Assembly: GCA_949825065.1 (NCBI GenBank)
Contig: OX463849.1
Span: forward strand, 30,926,043 to 30,990,042
DNA: 64,000 nt
Source: Odontocerum albicorne
Taxonomy: Eukaryota > Arthropoda > Insecta > Trichoptera > Odontoceridae
Direction: 5' to 3'
A program made the translations under genes and the position numbers. This document shows positions 10,276-20,789 of the stretch, piece by piece (position 1 is the first letter of the stretch; every line of letters begins with the position of its first letter). Below the pieces are notes generated by a model. It was not told the origin of the DNA. It searched no databases and saw only the letters and a list, made by a program, of their open reading frames with translations.

Positions 10276-10716
10276 CCTTTAAAGAAAGTTTTCAGTCTGG
10301 TGATAGTCTACAGTCACTTATCAGTCTCGATTCTCATTATTTTTATGGTTCAAATGGTCTTCTGAAAAGTATTGAACCCTGAACACTGGCAGTTATCACT
10401 ATGAACAAAATTGAAGCCTTCGAGATGTAGATGTACATAAGAATATTGCATGTCTATCAATCAATCCAAGAATGAGATCGTCCTCAAAAGAATATTGATA
10501 GAAAAGTGGAATATATTTCTTGGTCAGATCGATAATGATAGACACAGTGCCCGTCGTGCCCCCTTTATGCATCTATAAGAGAACGGGCGTTTCCTATTTT
10601 TTTTATCTCTTTACTCTTCTTAATTTGGAAAGCCACTTCGTGATGGTTATCAAAGTGAGGTGTCACACATTTTACTGAGGGTGAGCCTGCGAGGATACGT
10701 GACGTCCGTCCTCACC

Positions 10717-10832
10717 CTTTGTTAGGGATGAACCCTCGCGCGATTCTTAAAGTCTCCCTATAGGCCCAGTTGTCAACTTTCCAACAACGACGCTCTTTGT
10801 TAGGGATGAACCCTCGCGCGATTCTTAAAGTC
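10717..10832 (+). repeat. Exact 38-bp direct duplication
   Basis: CTTTGTTAGGGATGAACCCT and the following 18 bp occur identically at 10717-10754 and 10795-10832, separated by 40 bp. No function recognised. Confidence 0.9.
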
Positions 10833-10880
10833 ACTTGCTTAGCGTGGATGCTAACCGTTTGACCACGGTCGCCGACATCA
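10833..10880 (-). mobile_element. SINE S2 fragment
   Basis: CTTGCTTAGCGTGGATGCTA and GACCACGGTCGCC are the complement of the S2 tRNA-like head. It abuts the second 38-bp repeat. Confidence 0.5.
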
Positions 10881-11860
10881 CGGTCAAATGACTTTTTTGA
10901 TAAAAAATATTACACAAAAAATACAAATAAAATGCGACAATGAAATGTTAAGCAGCGATATATTATACGAGTACAATATAATTAAATACAGCATAAAACA
11001 AATCGAACACAATAACAAAGCTAAGCCATATAATTGACTCAATTTATCCCTGCAAGAACCACTTTTTTTCTTTACTCTTATAAGAAGGAAAATTCATATG
11101 AAAGTCTATACAATGCCCATATACAATTCCTATTGCCCAAACTGTATTTTCTTCTTACGCAGGAGTTATACAAATATTTAAAAAAAAAATGCAGATCAAA
11201 AGCGCCACCAGGTGGAAAGATATCTGAAATATGGATATCAATAATGTCTATTATTTTCCAGACTATTGTCACTGGCCTCCAATGTTTAAGCAGATATCTA
11301 GAATATGATGAATTAGTGAATGTAAAATGAAAGAGAATTCCTAGTCATTAGCAACGTAGCATTGGCCGATTGTGAAGGCAATAAAAATTTAAAATGGCAT
11401 GGGAAAATTTGTTGAATCCACTATTATCATCGAAGAAATACGCCTGTTTCGTCTTGATACAATTAGTTAAATTCCAAACGTTTGTATGGAATTTCATCAA
11501 ATCTTTTGCAATATTTAAAGTGTAATATATAATGAACCGATTTTGTGCGTTAATTATACACATCGTTAGCCTAATTATTGAAACTGTTAAATCAATATAT
11601 GACTATATGGGATTGAAAACAAAATACAAGTGACGATATTTATTTCTCACGACTTGAAATATTTTAACTGAATACTGTAATGATTTTTTAGAGATTTTAA
11701 TCAAATTTAGATGTCTCAACGATTAATTAACCAACAAAGTATTTATTGTATTTAATTTACATACATACCATCATGCCATATCCTTTTTGGTATAGGTAGA
11801 AAGCATAGATATTTACACCTTCTTTCTATACAAACAGCTTTTGTCTCATCCACTATCATA
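10881..11860. other. Unassigned intergenic DNA
   Basis: Two overlapping opposite-strand ORFs (11034-11330, 11078-11272) and one at 11348-11563 show no recognisable domains. CATACCATCATGCCATATCC at 11768 is a short 3'-terminal scrap of minus-strand LINE A. Confidence 0.35.
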
Positions 11861-11863
11861 CAT

Positions 11864-11975
11864 GACGACCTCCGTGGCCTTATCAGAGGTTGCGGGTTAA
11901 AATCTCGCTTGAACCTTGATTTTTTTTTTTAAAAAGGATTCCAATCTGTCCAATTCACTTAAGGCCATTTTGACG
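11864..11975 (+). mobile_element. SINE S1 head
   Basis: GACGACCTCCGTGGCCTTAT, AGGTTGCGGGTT, a T-rich linker and AAAAAGGATTCCAATCTG are S1 features. The A-box half is shortened. Confidence 0.7.
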
Positions 11976-11984
11976 TCTTTATTT

Positions 11985-12235
11985 ATTATTTATTTATTTA
12001 ACACTTTTATTGCAAATACAATCTGGCGGGCTTATTGCCAGGCGGCAATCTCTTCCAACCAACCAGACAAAAGTAAATGAAGCAAGTTACGTGGTCGCAT
12101 TCAAATGACTATCCATCATCACGAAATTCATAATCACATACGTGAGCGTATACCCAAGAACCCCACAAAGATGGATAATCATCCGAACATTATTTTTCAT
12201 GTATCATAAAGTGAGATATGAACAATCAAAATGAA
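11985..12235 (-). mobile_element. Retroposon 3' end (tail repeat R)
   Basis: Minus-strand copy highly similar to 61255-61500. Reading from its 3' end it has TTTATTTAACACTTTTATTG, the GGCGGGCTTATTGCC hairpin and GACAAAAGTAAATGAAGC. Confidence 0.75.
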
Positions 12236-12539
12236 AGGAAGGGATGGTGGAGAGGAAAGGAAAAGAAAATTCATGAATGAAACACGTTATTTTACTGACT
12301 AGAAATTAAGTTTTTCTGGTCGGTTGGAAGAGATTGACACATGAAAATAATCCCGCCAGGTTGTATACAAGGAAAGTGTAATACAATACATCTTATCATA
12401 CATACACTTCTGTTTCGCATGCTTCATACGTTTCCCTCGGTTAGAATTTCTTCTACTATATCTGTACAGCACCGGTACAAATACTAAAATAAGTGGATGG
12501 TTGCCGCTCAATCCTCGGAGATTTTGGTTTGCTTATTGC

Positions 12540-13355
12540 GTTTTCGGTGAAGAGCAGGGTGAAGAGATTCCTCTTTGGCAGGTAGAAGTTTGTCGAAATA
12601 AAAACGCAATAGACGTTCCAGAAGATGAGAACATTTTTTTTCCGTTTTTCGTTCCTTGTGTTTAGCCTATCGCTTATCGTGTTAACCCCTTGATTCGACC
12701 GTGTATGCCGTTACGGTTTGTAAGCGCCACGCGTACCACGTGCCATCCGCGCGTTGGGGGTGCTCGATCATCTATAGTGATTACTTGCCGAGACCACGCA
12801 TAAGGAGCATTTTATTACAATATAAACAGGTATATATAGTCACAAGCAATGGTAAAACACAGATGCTACATTACAATACAACAATATACAATAATAATTT
12901 CATAAACAAATTTCCTAATTTCTGTAGCGCATATGTCCCGTACAATATCTTTCCATCCAGGATTCGCACGCCATTCGTTCCAGACATACACATACACGTG
13001 TATATATTTAGTTTTTTTAAGTCTAAGAACTCATTATGTCGATATGTTCATTTCAAGATATCTTTCTTGATTCTACGAACGAGTATAACATCCGACTTTC
13101 CCAACTAATTGCCAATTTCAATTTTACACTATCTCGAATACCAGATTTTCATCGTTGTTATTTAAACTGTTATGTTTTTCTTGTTGTACTTATTGTCAAT
13201 ACTTCAAAGTACAACCTATCAACAGCAAGTTCTAACTCAATTTACATTTTATTGTTTCACAAATTTGTTTTGATTGTTTGATAGATAAATTATATAATTG
13301 ATCTATAAAAAATAACGAATCAATTCTAGTTTATTAAATTTATTGTGCTAATGTG
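12540..13355. other. Unassigned intergenic DNA
   Basis: Contains a small GC-rich island (12690-12760). Overlapping chance ORFs (12701-13108, 13036-13281) have no recognisable motif. Confidence 0.35.
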
Positions 13356-13360
13356 AGTAG

Positions 13361-13583
13361 ACGCCCTCCGTTGCTTAGTTGGTAAGACGCTTGTCTTCCA
13401 ACCCGGAGGTTGCGGGTTTAATTCCCGTTGAAACGCAGCTTTTTAAAAAAAGGGTTCCAGTCTGGTTTTCACTTAAGGCCTTTTTAACATCATTATGGTT
13501 GATTGGAAGAAATTGCCACTTGGCAATAAGGTTGTACTGTATATAAAGAAAGTGTAGTACAATACAATAATACAATACAATAA
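13361..13583 (+). mobile_element. SINE S1, near full length, inserted in LINE A
   Basis: The tRNA-like head has an A box TTGCTTAGTTGG and a B-box region GGTTGCGGGTTTAATTCCC. A body follows (GGGTTCCAGTCTGGTTTTCA, CTTAAGGCCTTTTTAACATC), then the hairpin tail TTGCCACTTGGCAATAAGG and an ATACAATACAA repeat tail. LINE A-like GTGAGTAG precedes it and GGTGTGGTAGAGGAAGACCA follows, so it sits inside LINE A. Confidence 0.85.
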
Positions 13584-13800
13584 GGTGTGGTAGAGGAAGA
13601 CCAAATAAAGTATGGTTGAATCAAGTGAATAATATGTTAAAAGAAGGAAGCGTAAAAATTCAAAGAAATTGTTGGAACTGTATCGTTGTAGAAGAGGCGA
13701 ACAATGTGTGTCGAGATAGGAAATTCTGGCTCGTTGTCCTCTCAGTCTATCCCGACAGAGAAATAGCGTGATATTATATACTCGTATGTATGAGTATGCC
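13584..13800 (+). mobile_element. LINE A 3' end, downstream of the SINE
   Basis: GGTAGAGGAAGACCAAATAA, then GTGTGTCGAGATAGGAAATT and CCCGACAGAGAAATAGCGTG, ending in TATG-like repeats. Confidence 0.75.
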
Positions 13801-14233
13801 AGTAAAGGGCGTTATCAATGATGGTGCCAGTATAAAATTAGTGGGTTGATGGTTCAAGATATTACAAGATAAAACTTTTGACTTTTTTTAGATTCAAATA
13901 GATTGCAAACAAATATTGAATGGAAGTGTGTATCTATAAATGATCTAGTCTAATTATCTCACGACGTGTTAACAAAAAATAATATTGTTCGTCAGACAGA
14001 CGTGGGAACATAATGTGGGATATGTGTTAAGTATGTGATTCTCCACTGGTCGTTATAAATTTGTTTCAGTTGTTAATTTGTAACAAAAAATATTTAGGAC
14101 AATCGGTATATTAGAGAGAATTCTCACTTTTTTTTTATAATAGGCAACCCACCCAAACTAGGATGATTTGTGCCGCCAAATTAAAGTCATTATGCAATTA
14201 TATGAGACAATATAATAAAACCAATTTAAAGTT

Positions 14234-14467
14234 TCAACTGATTAAGCATAGGTAAAAAATGTAACAATCGATCCATAAGTGGAAAAGTACGACGAAGAAA
14301 GAAGAAACGCAACATTTATTGGACGCGGCAAAGATATGCCTTTTATTTAATAAATCAAATCTGTCTCGCAGAGGGCAACTGAAAAATACATGGCATATAG
14401 TTTCATTATCCAAATCACACTCGTAGCCGGGATTCTCCACAATAGGTACCCATTCTGTAGTCACCAC
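14234..14467 (-). pseudogene. LINE C-terminal fragment with CP-motif
   Basis: The minus-strand frame reads WVPIVENPGYECDLDNETI, then CHVFFSCPLRDRF. This resembles the cysteine-containing C-terminal tail (C-D/G-E-T-x-x-H-x-F-F-x-CP) of jockey-like LINE proteins. A relative is at 20649-20789. It is too short to be a gene. Confidence 0.5.
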
Positions 14468-14499
14468 GCTGTGGCCAATTCTCTCATTATATTATACAT

Positions 14500-14640
14500 G
14501 TATTTATTATACTATACTATACTACACTATACTACACTATGCTACACTATACTACACTATACTACACTATACTACACTACACCACACCATACCATACCAT
14601 ACCATACTCTACTCTACTCTACTATGCTATGCTATACAAG
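14500..14640. repeat. Pentanucleotide microsatellite (ACTAT/ACTAC)n
   Basis: Runs of TATACTACACTATACTACAC with CCATA and CTACT variants. An apparent 184-codon ORF at 14390-14944 simply reads through this array and the next SINE. Confidence 0.9.
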
Positions 14641-14698
14641 TATTTGTGAAATATTATTTTTCAGAATTTTAATAGATTCTATGAAAGTTAATGTTAAG

Positions 14699-14806
14699 GA
14701 TGATCTCTGTGGCCTAGTTGGTAAGACGCTTGACATTAACCAGGGGGTTAAGGGTTCGATTCTTGAAAAAAAAAGGTTCCTAGTCTGGTATCAATGCTTA
14801 AACCTT
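14699..14806 (+). mobile_element. SINE S1 head
   Basis: Clear A box TGGCCTAGTTGG and B-box-like GGTTCGATTC, followed by an A-rich linker and GGTTCCTAGTCTGGT. The tail is missing. Confidence 0.8.
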
Positions 14807-14989
14807 CTTGTTATATCTTCTCATGTGGGACAGTATTGTCTAGACATGCCTATTCAAGTGGTTCTAAGCCCGAAGGTTAGTTTCAATGGGGCCGAATACA
14901 ATGATGTATCTCGGCCACGCTCTTCAATATATCCGAAAAAGTAATTTGGCGCTCCACGCTCTTCAATAATCCATATAAATAAATCAAAT

Positions 14990-15373
14990 GTCTAGATAAA
15001 TCTTTATTTGATTTAGTGCATGGTTTTAATTAGGATGTTTTTGAGTTCAGGGGAGTTTTTTTTACGATATTTCTGTTTTGACTGAGAGATTGGTAATTAG
15101 ATTTTTTCTGCATTTTTTTGTATAATTTCGCATTGTAAAAATAAATAACGAGATCCTGTGCAGTGGACATCACTTGACACTCCATATATAGGAGTTCACG
15201 ACCATTATTCAAAAAAGTAGAAAAATAACCTCCACACAACTTCAAAAACTCTTGCCTATCGCACCAGATAACTTCTTGCTTTAACAAAAACACCATCTAA
15301 TGAAGAGACTCAGACGACGCCTCTACAAAAACAAAAATCTACCGCTCAACTCGAAAAAAAAAAACTTGAAAGC
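14990..15373. other. Unassigned intergenic DNA
   Basis: The minus-strand ORF at 15030-15296 has no recognisable motif. Confidence 0.3.
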
Positions 15374-15377
15374 TTAA

Positions 15378-15693
15378 CCTATAAGCGAGTATGAACGCAC
15401 AGGTGCGTGTGAACCTAACTTATCTCAAATTAATACGAACGCACCGGTGCGTTTCACATTAACATCCAAGAAAAGTATAGATTATACCAAAAATGTTTGT
15501 TTTATTGATATGTATGGATAATTTGTTAGAACAAATTCCAATTTGCAATACACTTTTCGCTTTTACCGATTTATAATAATAAAACGAAATATGTATCATA
15601 ATTCTTTAGCCTCACAAAAAAATATAATAAAAATATTGAAAAAACTGACTCCCTGGGTACATATTGTTCCTATATAACTCACTAGCTTACAGG
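15378..15693 (+). mobile_element. TTAA-flanked MITE, second family, copy 1
   Basis: Flanked by TTAA at 15374-15377 and 15694-15697. The ends are CCTATAAGCGAGT and, reversed, CCTGTAAGCTAGT. The interior carries paired AACGCACAGGTGCGT and AACGCACCGGTGCGT motifs. A diverged copy is at 34989-35247. Confidence 0.75.
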
Positions 15694-15941
15694 TTAATTA
15701 AAAACGCCCACTCATCCCACCGATAGGCCTCCGTTGTCTATGACAAATAATATGATTGCCATGCGTGGAAAAAACAAGTATGTTTCCAAATTCAAATAAT
15801 ATTGTAACTATTGCTAAGAAGAAATGTAAGCAATTTATTATTTCCACATATTTTTAAAGTAGTATGTTCTAAATATGGCCATTAGACAAAGCGTTTTTTT
15901 ATTATCAGATCAAGGCTCATTTAGAAAGAATTCATGACAAC

Positions 15942-18861
15942 CAGTGGCGGCTGGCTCATAAGTGCTCTCGTGCGTCGAACTACTGAATAAAACAATAAAC
16001 ACCTAAAGAAGTATAGCGAAAATGTATATTATCATAACAATATTTATGAAAAATAATATATATTTATGTCGACATGGCTCATCACAATATGCAACTGGAT
16101 TTGTTAGAGCTATTTGTTGTATACATGTGTTTTGCATCTGGACGCAATCTGCGAGCATGTGTGCGTAATATTACACGAAGAACTCGTCCGTGCGCATTTG
16201 ATTCCGTCCCAAAATCACAGTATTTTGCTTTGAAAGTAGGAGAGAACAGTAAAGATGAGACAGCTATATTTGAATAGGAATTTCAAGTCATTCTCGTGCA
16301 CGCACGTATCAACTTCGGTAAATATCGGGTGATCTCGGAAACACCCGAATGACGCGATATGGTAGTAGGCTGGGATAATAATACAATACATCAATTTAAA
16401 GTTTTTTTTTAAATATGGGTCCCGCATAGAAGGGATGATTTGTTCCTAGCGTTTAAACTGGGGCGTCTTTTTAGTACATATGTCTTTGCGAGTATATGTC
16501 TCCAAATTAACAAACGTTTTTGCTTAATTAGGTAGCGACTTTCTTTCTTTACTTTAAGTATAACATGAGTTGTGTTTTATTACATTTTTGCAGTTTCGTC
16601 GCGCACAACTTTTCTCTACCTATCTATATAATATTACGAGCCATTTGCAAGATAAACGTAACAATTTGGATTATTTATTGTGTTTGTTTGCGTAAATTAA
16701 TAAACATGAATATTATAACTGTGGAAAATATTAAAAAAAATAAGTCAAGCTTTGAAAACAAAGTGACAATAAAAAAAAACGGCCCTCCTAGACCCGAACT
16801 TGTGATAAAACAAGAGTGTAAATCTGGTGCTAAAAAATTTATTCGTTCCTTTAACAAGAGGATGTATAATAAAGCTTCATGGCTCTGTGGATGTGAAAAA
16901 CTCAATAGTTTATTTTGTTTTCCGTGTCTTATTTATGATGTTGATTCAGCTTGGACAATTGGCGGCATTAACGATTTAACTCACCTTTCAGAAAAGATCA
17001 AAAAACATAATTCATGCCAAATTCATCTTAAAAACGTTTTAAGCCTAAATGTGTTAGGAAAAGTTGATATCCGAATGCAATTGGATTCAGGCTATCGTTC
17101 ACATATTAAATATCATACCGAGCTCGTTAACAAAAACCGATACATTCTGTCCAAACTAATCGATTGTGTGAAGTTTTGCGGTGTGTTTGAACTAGCTATG
17201 CGTGGCCATGATGAGAGTAGTGATTCCTTAAATCCAGGAATATATCGTGGTTTAATTGACTTTGTGGCTGAACTTGACATATCGATGAAGCAACACATGG
17301 AATCCGACTCTTTATTCAAGGGCACTTCAAAGACAATACAAAACGACATATTGGATGCAATTTTGGAAGTTTATTACGAAGAAATAAAATTACAAATTTC
17401 GAAATGCGATTTTGTAGCAATCCAAGCGGATGAAACAACTGATGTATCGACAGTTATGCAAATGGTTATGGTCATTCGATATGAATGGAATGGCAAAATT
17501 CACGAACGATTTTGGAAGTATTTAACGCCAAAATCCCATTGCGCTGTGGGATTATCCGATTCTCTATTTCAAGAACTTGAGTATTTAAATATATCTAAGA
17601 CGCAATTAATCGCTCAATGTTACGATGGTGCTGCAGTAATGAGCGGTCAAATTGGAGGAGTTCGGACAAAAATTCAAAATATGTTTCCTTATGCGCATTA
17701 TGTTCACTGTTACGCTCATCAACTAAATTTAATAGTCGAAAAAAGTGTGTCTCAAAATAGAGAAGTAAAGATGTTTTTCTCGAACTTACAAACATTTCCA
17801 AAGTTTTTTTCGCGTTCATCTAAACGTACAGACATTTTAAGTGAAATAGTAAAACGCAAAATTCCATCAGTTCCGCAAACGAGGTGGAATTTTAACATCA
17901 GAACAGTTAAAACTATTAGCACGAATCGCGAATCTCTAATTGAGTGTATGGAAACCATTTTGGCATCCGATAATGATAACCAGACAATTAATCAAGCAGA
18001 TATGCTTTTGCGCTATCTTACAGATGAAACATTTCTTTATTGGTTGAGTTTTTTCCAAAAAATTATGCCACACTGTGATATTTTATTTAAACAATTGCAA
18101 TTTAAGAATTTAGATCCCGTTATGATTCGTAACAATATCAGTGAGTTTGAAAAATGTGTTCAAAATGTGCGGAACTCCACGGATAATTTTTTTGAACCAC
18201 CGACTAAACGAATAAAAACCTCAAAGTCAGTTATTTGTAAAGAAGTCTGCGATACAATTTTGTGTGAAATGAAACAACGTTTTGCATTCAGCAATCACTT
18301 AACTGCCGCAAAATTACTCTATTGCGAAAAATTTACTGAGTATAGGTCAAAATTTCCCGAACATGATTTTGTTTTGACGGTAAAAACATACGATTTTTTA
18401 AATAAAGTTCAATTAAAAGGTGAACTCAGTGCAATTTATGCTCGCGATGATTTTGCCAATGCTGATGGCGCTTTGTCTATTTTACAACTTTTTTATAATA
18501 CTGGTTTACTAGAAGATTTTTCTCAGACTGTAAAGTTAATTAAACTCGTATGCACTATTCCACTGACTTCTGTTGAGAGTGAAAGGTGTTTCTCTACGTT
18601 AAAAAGGATAAAATCATTTTTGAGAAATACAATGAGCCAGGACAGACTGAATGCTTTATCAATATTAAGCATCGAAAAAGAGCTAATTCAGTCTATACCT
18701 GATTTCAACAAAAGGGCCATTGAGGTCTTCGCTAAACAAAAAGAGCGGAGAATAGAACTTCTCTATAAATAGGTATGTAATTTTTTTTTTCTTTATATTA
18801 TTTGGTATTTGGATACCTACTCTGGTGAACCCCCAATTATTTGGTCCACCGGCCGCCACTG
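15942..18861 (+). mobile_element. Complete hAT-superfamily DNA transposon
   Basis: The 2920-bp element starts CAGTGGCGGCTGG and ends CCGGCCGCCACTG, a 13-bp terminal inverted repeat with one mismatch. It is flanked by an exact 8-bp target duplication, ATGACAAC (15934-15941 and 18862-18869), as expected for hAT elements. It holds one long uninterrupted transposase gene; the remaining 5' 760 bp and 3' 90 bp are non-coding. A perfect duplication, matching ends and an open gene all suggest recent insertion. Confidence 0.93.
16706..18772 (+). CDS. hAT transposase with TTF-type zinc finger (ZMYM1-like)
   Basis: Predicted cut-and-paste transposase that would act in the nucleus on the terminal repeats of its own element. 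The open frame reaches back to an ATG at 16565, but those first 47 residues are hydrophobic and unlike the family. I take the ATG at 16706, giving 688 residues. Numbering from 16565: a TTF-type zinc finger with WLCGCEKLNSLFCFPC (C108, C110, C118, C121) plus H140, H148, C151 and H154; a DUF4371-like core with ADETTDVS (D289) and CYDGAAVMSG (D354); the C-x2-H pair in HCYAHQLNL; TRWN (W441); and the C-terminal dimerisation block with TSVESERCFSTLKRIKS, where E673 is the likely third catalytic acid. All three acids of the RNase H-like site therefore appear present. No frameshift or stop is seen. A T-rich tract ending in CAG near 16593 could be a splice acceptor for a 5' exon. Confidence 0.9.
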   Translation: MNIITVENIKKNKSSFENKVTIKKNGPPRPELVIKQECKSGAKKFIRSFNKRMYNKASWLCGCEKLNSLFCFPCLIYDVDSAWTIGGINDLTHLSEKIKKHNSCQIHLKNVLSLNVLGKVDIRMQLDSGYRSHIKYHTELVNKNRYILSKLIDCVKFCGVFELAMRGHDESSDSLNPGIYRGLIDFVAELDISMKQHMESDSLFKGTSKTIQNDILDAILEVYYEEIKLQISKCDFVAIQADETTDVSTVMQMVMVIRYEWNGKIHERFWKYLTPKSHCAVGLSDSLFQELEYLNISKTQLIAQCYDGAAVMSGQIGGVRTKIQNMFPYAHYVHCYAHQLNLIVEKSVSQNREVKMFFSNLQTFPKFFSRSSKRTDILSEIVKRKIPSVPQTRWNFNIRTVKTISTNRESLIECMETILASDNDNQTINQADMLLRYLTDETFLYWLSFFQKIMPHCDILFKQLQFKNLDPVMIRNNISEFEKCVQNVRNSTDNFFEPPTKRIKTSKSVICKEVCDTILCEMKQRFAFSNHLTAAKLLYCEKFTEYRSKFPEHDFVLTVKTYDFLNKVQLKGELSAIYARDDFANADGALSILQLFYNTGLLEDFSQTVKLIKLVCTIPLTSVESERCFSTLKRIKSFLRNTMSQDRLNALSILSIEKELIQSIPDFNKRAIEVFAKQKERRIELLYK

Positions 18862-18984
18862 ATGACAACAAATAACAATAAAAGCAATCTAATACAACAC
18901 TAAGAAAATTAGAACAAATCATATGCTAGTTAGTTCGTTTATTTAAAAAAACAACTCATTCAATGATTTATTCGTACAGTACAT

Positions 18985-19160
18985 ACATACGTACATACCA
19001 TCATGCCATTTCCCTGTCGGGCTAGATAGACAGAGTACCATACTTTTCTATCTCGCCACGCATTCTTAGACTCCCTTCTCATACAACTTCTAATATTTGT
19101 CCTCCTTTCTACGTTTCCTTCATTGTTTTTTTCTTCAATCATTCGTTCCACATGCATATA
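18985..19160 (-). mobile_element. LINE A 3' end
   Basis: Minus-strand copy: the complement of the TATG tail (ACATACGTACATACCATCAT), CCATTTCCCTGTCGGGCTAG, then CGTTTCCTTCATTG. Confidence 0.75.
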
Positions 19161-19260
19161 TTGGACACTAGCAGGCAGACCATTCCACACAACAGGACCA
19201 TTAAGAAGTATTATTTATCTCAATGTATTTTTCATCCTTAATTCCCATAAAATGCCCATC
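19161..19260 (-). mobile_element. LINE C fragment joined to LINE A
   Basis: The minus strand reads GPVVWNGLPASVQYMHVE and passes directly into the LINE A segment VERMIEE. It is a second LINE C/LINE A junction in the window. Confidence 0.55.
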
Positions 19261-19595
19261 CTTATACCTATTTTCTCTGATATTTATACTTTATTTAAAT
19301 TTTTATTAGTTTTTCAAATACTTTTTTCATAGACTATTTTAAAAATATGATCATGATTACCAATAATATTATAGTTATGAAACCAAAGCTGGTTGGTTGG
19401 AGGAATTTCCTTTAAATCAGTAAATCCGCTAGATATATTTGTGTGAATGTATTAAATAAGTAATAAATACATAAATTACTCACAGTCTGCCATCGTACGT
19501 GATGGAAATACTACAGCACGTGGACGAGCAACAATAACACTCACAAATATCTAAGGCGTGCGAGTATTGTTTCTAGAAAACGTCTAAGCCTGAGT

Positions 19596-19690
19596 AGGAC
19601 CTCTTTTTTCGAATATTATTGGAAATCGAACTCCAAACCCTCGGGTGGAAAACTTGTGTCTTACCAACTACTCTACGGAGAGTGTCAACT
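19596..19690 (-). mobile_element. SINE S1 head
   Basis: Complement of the tRNA-like head: GAAATCGAACTCCAAACCCT is the reversed B-box region and TCTTACCAACTACTCTACGG the reversed A box. Confidence 0.65.
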
Positions 19691-19699
19691 GATTTATAA

Positions 19700-20550
19700 C
19701 AAGCCATCACGTATTTTCAATACTAAAATTACTTATGTTTTTGCCTTTGCGTCAAAGTGATTAGTTTGGTCAGTTTTATATTTTTTTATTTATGTCACAG
19801 GAAATGAGACATTTTATTTCAACCAGATGCATTTATATATCGACAGAGACATTCAACTGTTCTTGAATGGTCAAGAAAAAAATGACGTTCAAAATTAATC
19901 GTTTTTCAATTGCTTGGCCTTCTTAAGAAGCCGACATGAATTAGTAAGTGAAATATTTTTAATGCTGCTGGAATTGAAAGTTTAATGCTCACACAAATAA
20001 CATTGAAAATTGATTATTTCTATTAACAGATTAATCTAAATATGAATTGGTCATTGTTGTTCCTTTCCCATATATCATAATCATTTATTTAGCTTACCTT
20101 CAATTATTACACAGTTCGTGAACAGCTCTTAAATCTCCACAATGATGCCGAGTCATATGCTTTTAAATCAAACCTTCATATGTTTATTTCAATCATAAAA
20201 ACAATCTTAACCAGTTTTGCTAAAGCTCCTTTGAAAAAATATCATTGTCGGTGGGATCAACAACCGACAGTGTCAGTAGGTCAATCGGGATCTTCTGGTC
20301 TCTAAGACCCAAAATCTGCGTCTGTATCTGTGTACATCAGTCAATACAAAGCCTATACATGTAGTTTAGTCTTTGTCATGTTTGTGCCTTTTTCGTTCAT
20401 AGGAATAATAACGTAGAAGTCATATTATATTAACCTACTATAACATTTTATTCTTTTTAATACAGTTGAATACGGTACTTTGCTTTAATGGGCGTTGAAT
20501 CGGGGTATAACAGGTGTAAACAAGGGATCTATATATAAATCAATCCAGCA
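19700..20550. other. Unassigned AT-rich intergenic DNA
   Basis: No ORF or recognised repeat. Confidence 0.3.
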
Positions 20551-20648
20551 TTCTATCCCTTTGAAACCATGGTTTTGTATAATGAGAATGGACAAGTGGA
20601 AGTGTCAGTTATGTGTCGCTTGCGGATGGCCCACGCGTGGTGCCTAGT

Positions 20649-20789
20649 CACCTTTACAGAATGAGCATTGTGGAGGAATCCAGCTTCGAGAGTGGTCTGG
20701 ATGACGAAACTATAGATCATGTGTTTTTCGGTTGTCCTGTACATTTCATATCTTTGCCACGTCCAATATTTTTTCCACTTATAGATTGA
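20649..20789 (+). pseudogene. LINE C-terminal fragment with CP-motif
   Basis: A 46-codon open stretch ends at a TGA (20787-20789) and reads HLYRMSIVEESSFESGLDDE followed by TIDHVFFGCPVHF. It is the same motif class as 14234-14467 on the other strand. Upstream (20553-20648) a shifted frame continues the similarity. Confidence 0.5.

Noticed and set aside
13361..13440. tRNA gene from A- and B-box-like motifs (also at 14699, 42455, 43750)
   Set aside because: Many diverged copies carry a common non-tRNA body and retroposon tail, so these are SINE heads.
14390..14944. 184-codon ORF rich in tyrosine, threonine and leucine
   Set aside because: It reads through an ACTAT/ACTAC microsatellite and a SINE; composition alone explains it.
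16565..16705. N-terminal hydrophobic extension of the hAT transposase
   Set aside because: Its 47 residues are hydrophobic and unlike the family; similarity begins after the ATG at 16706.
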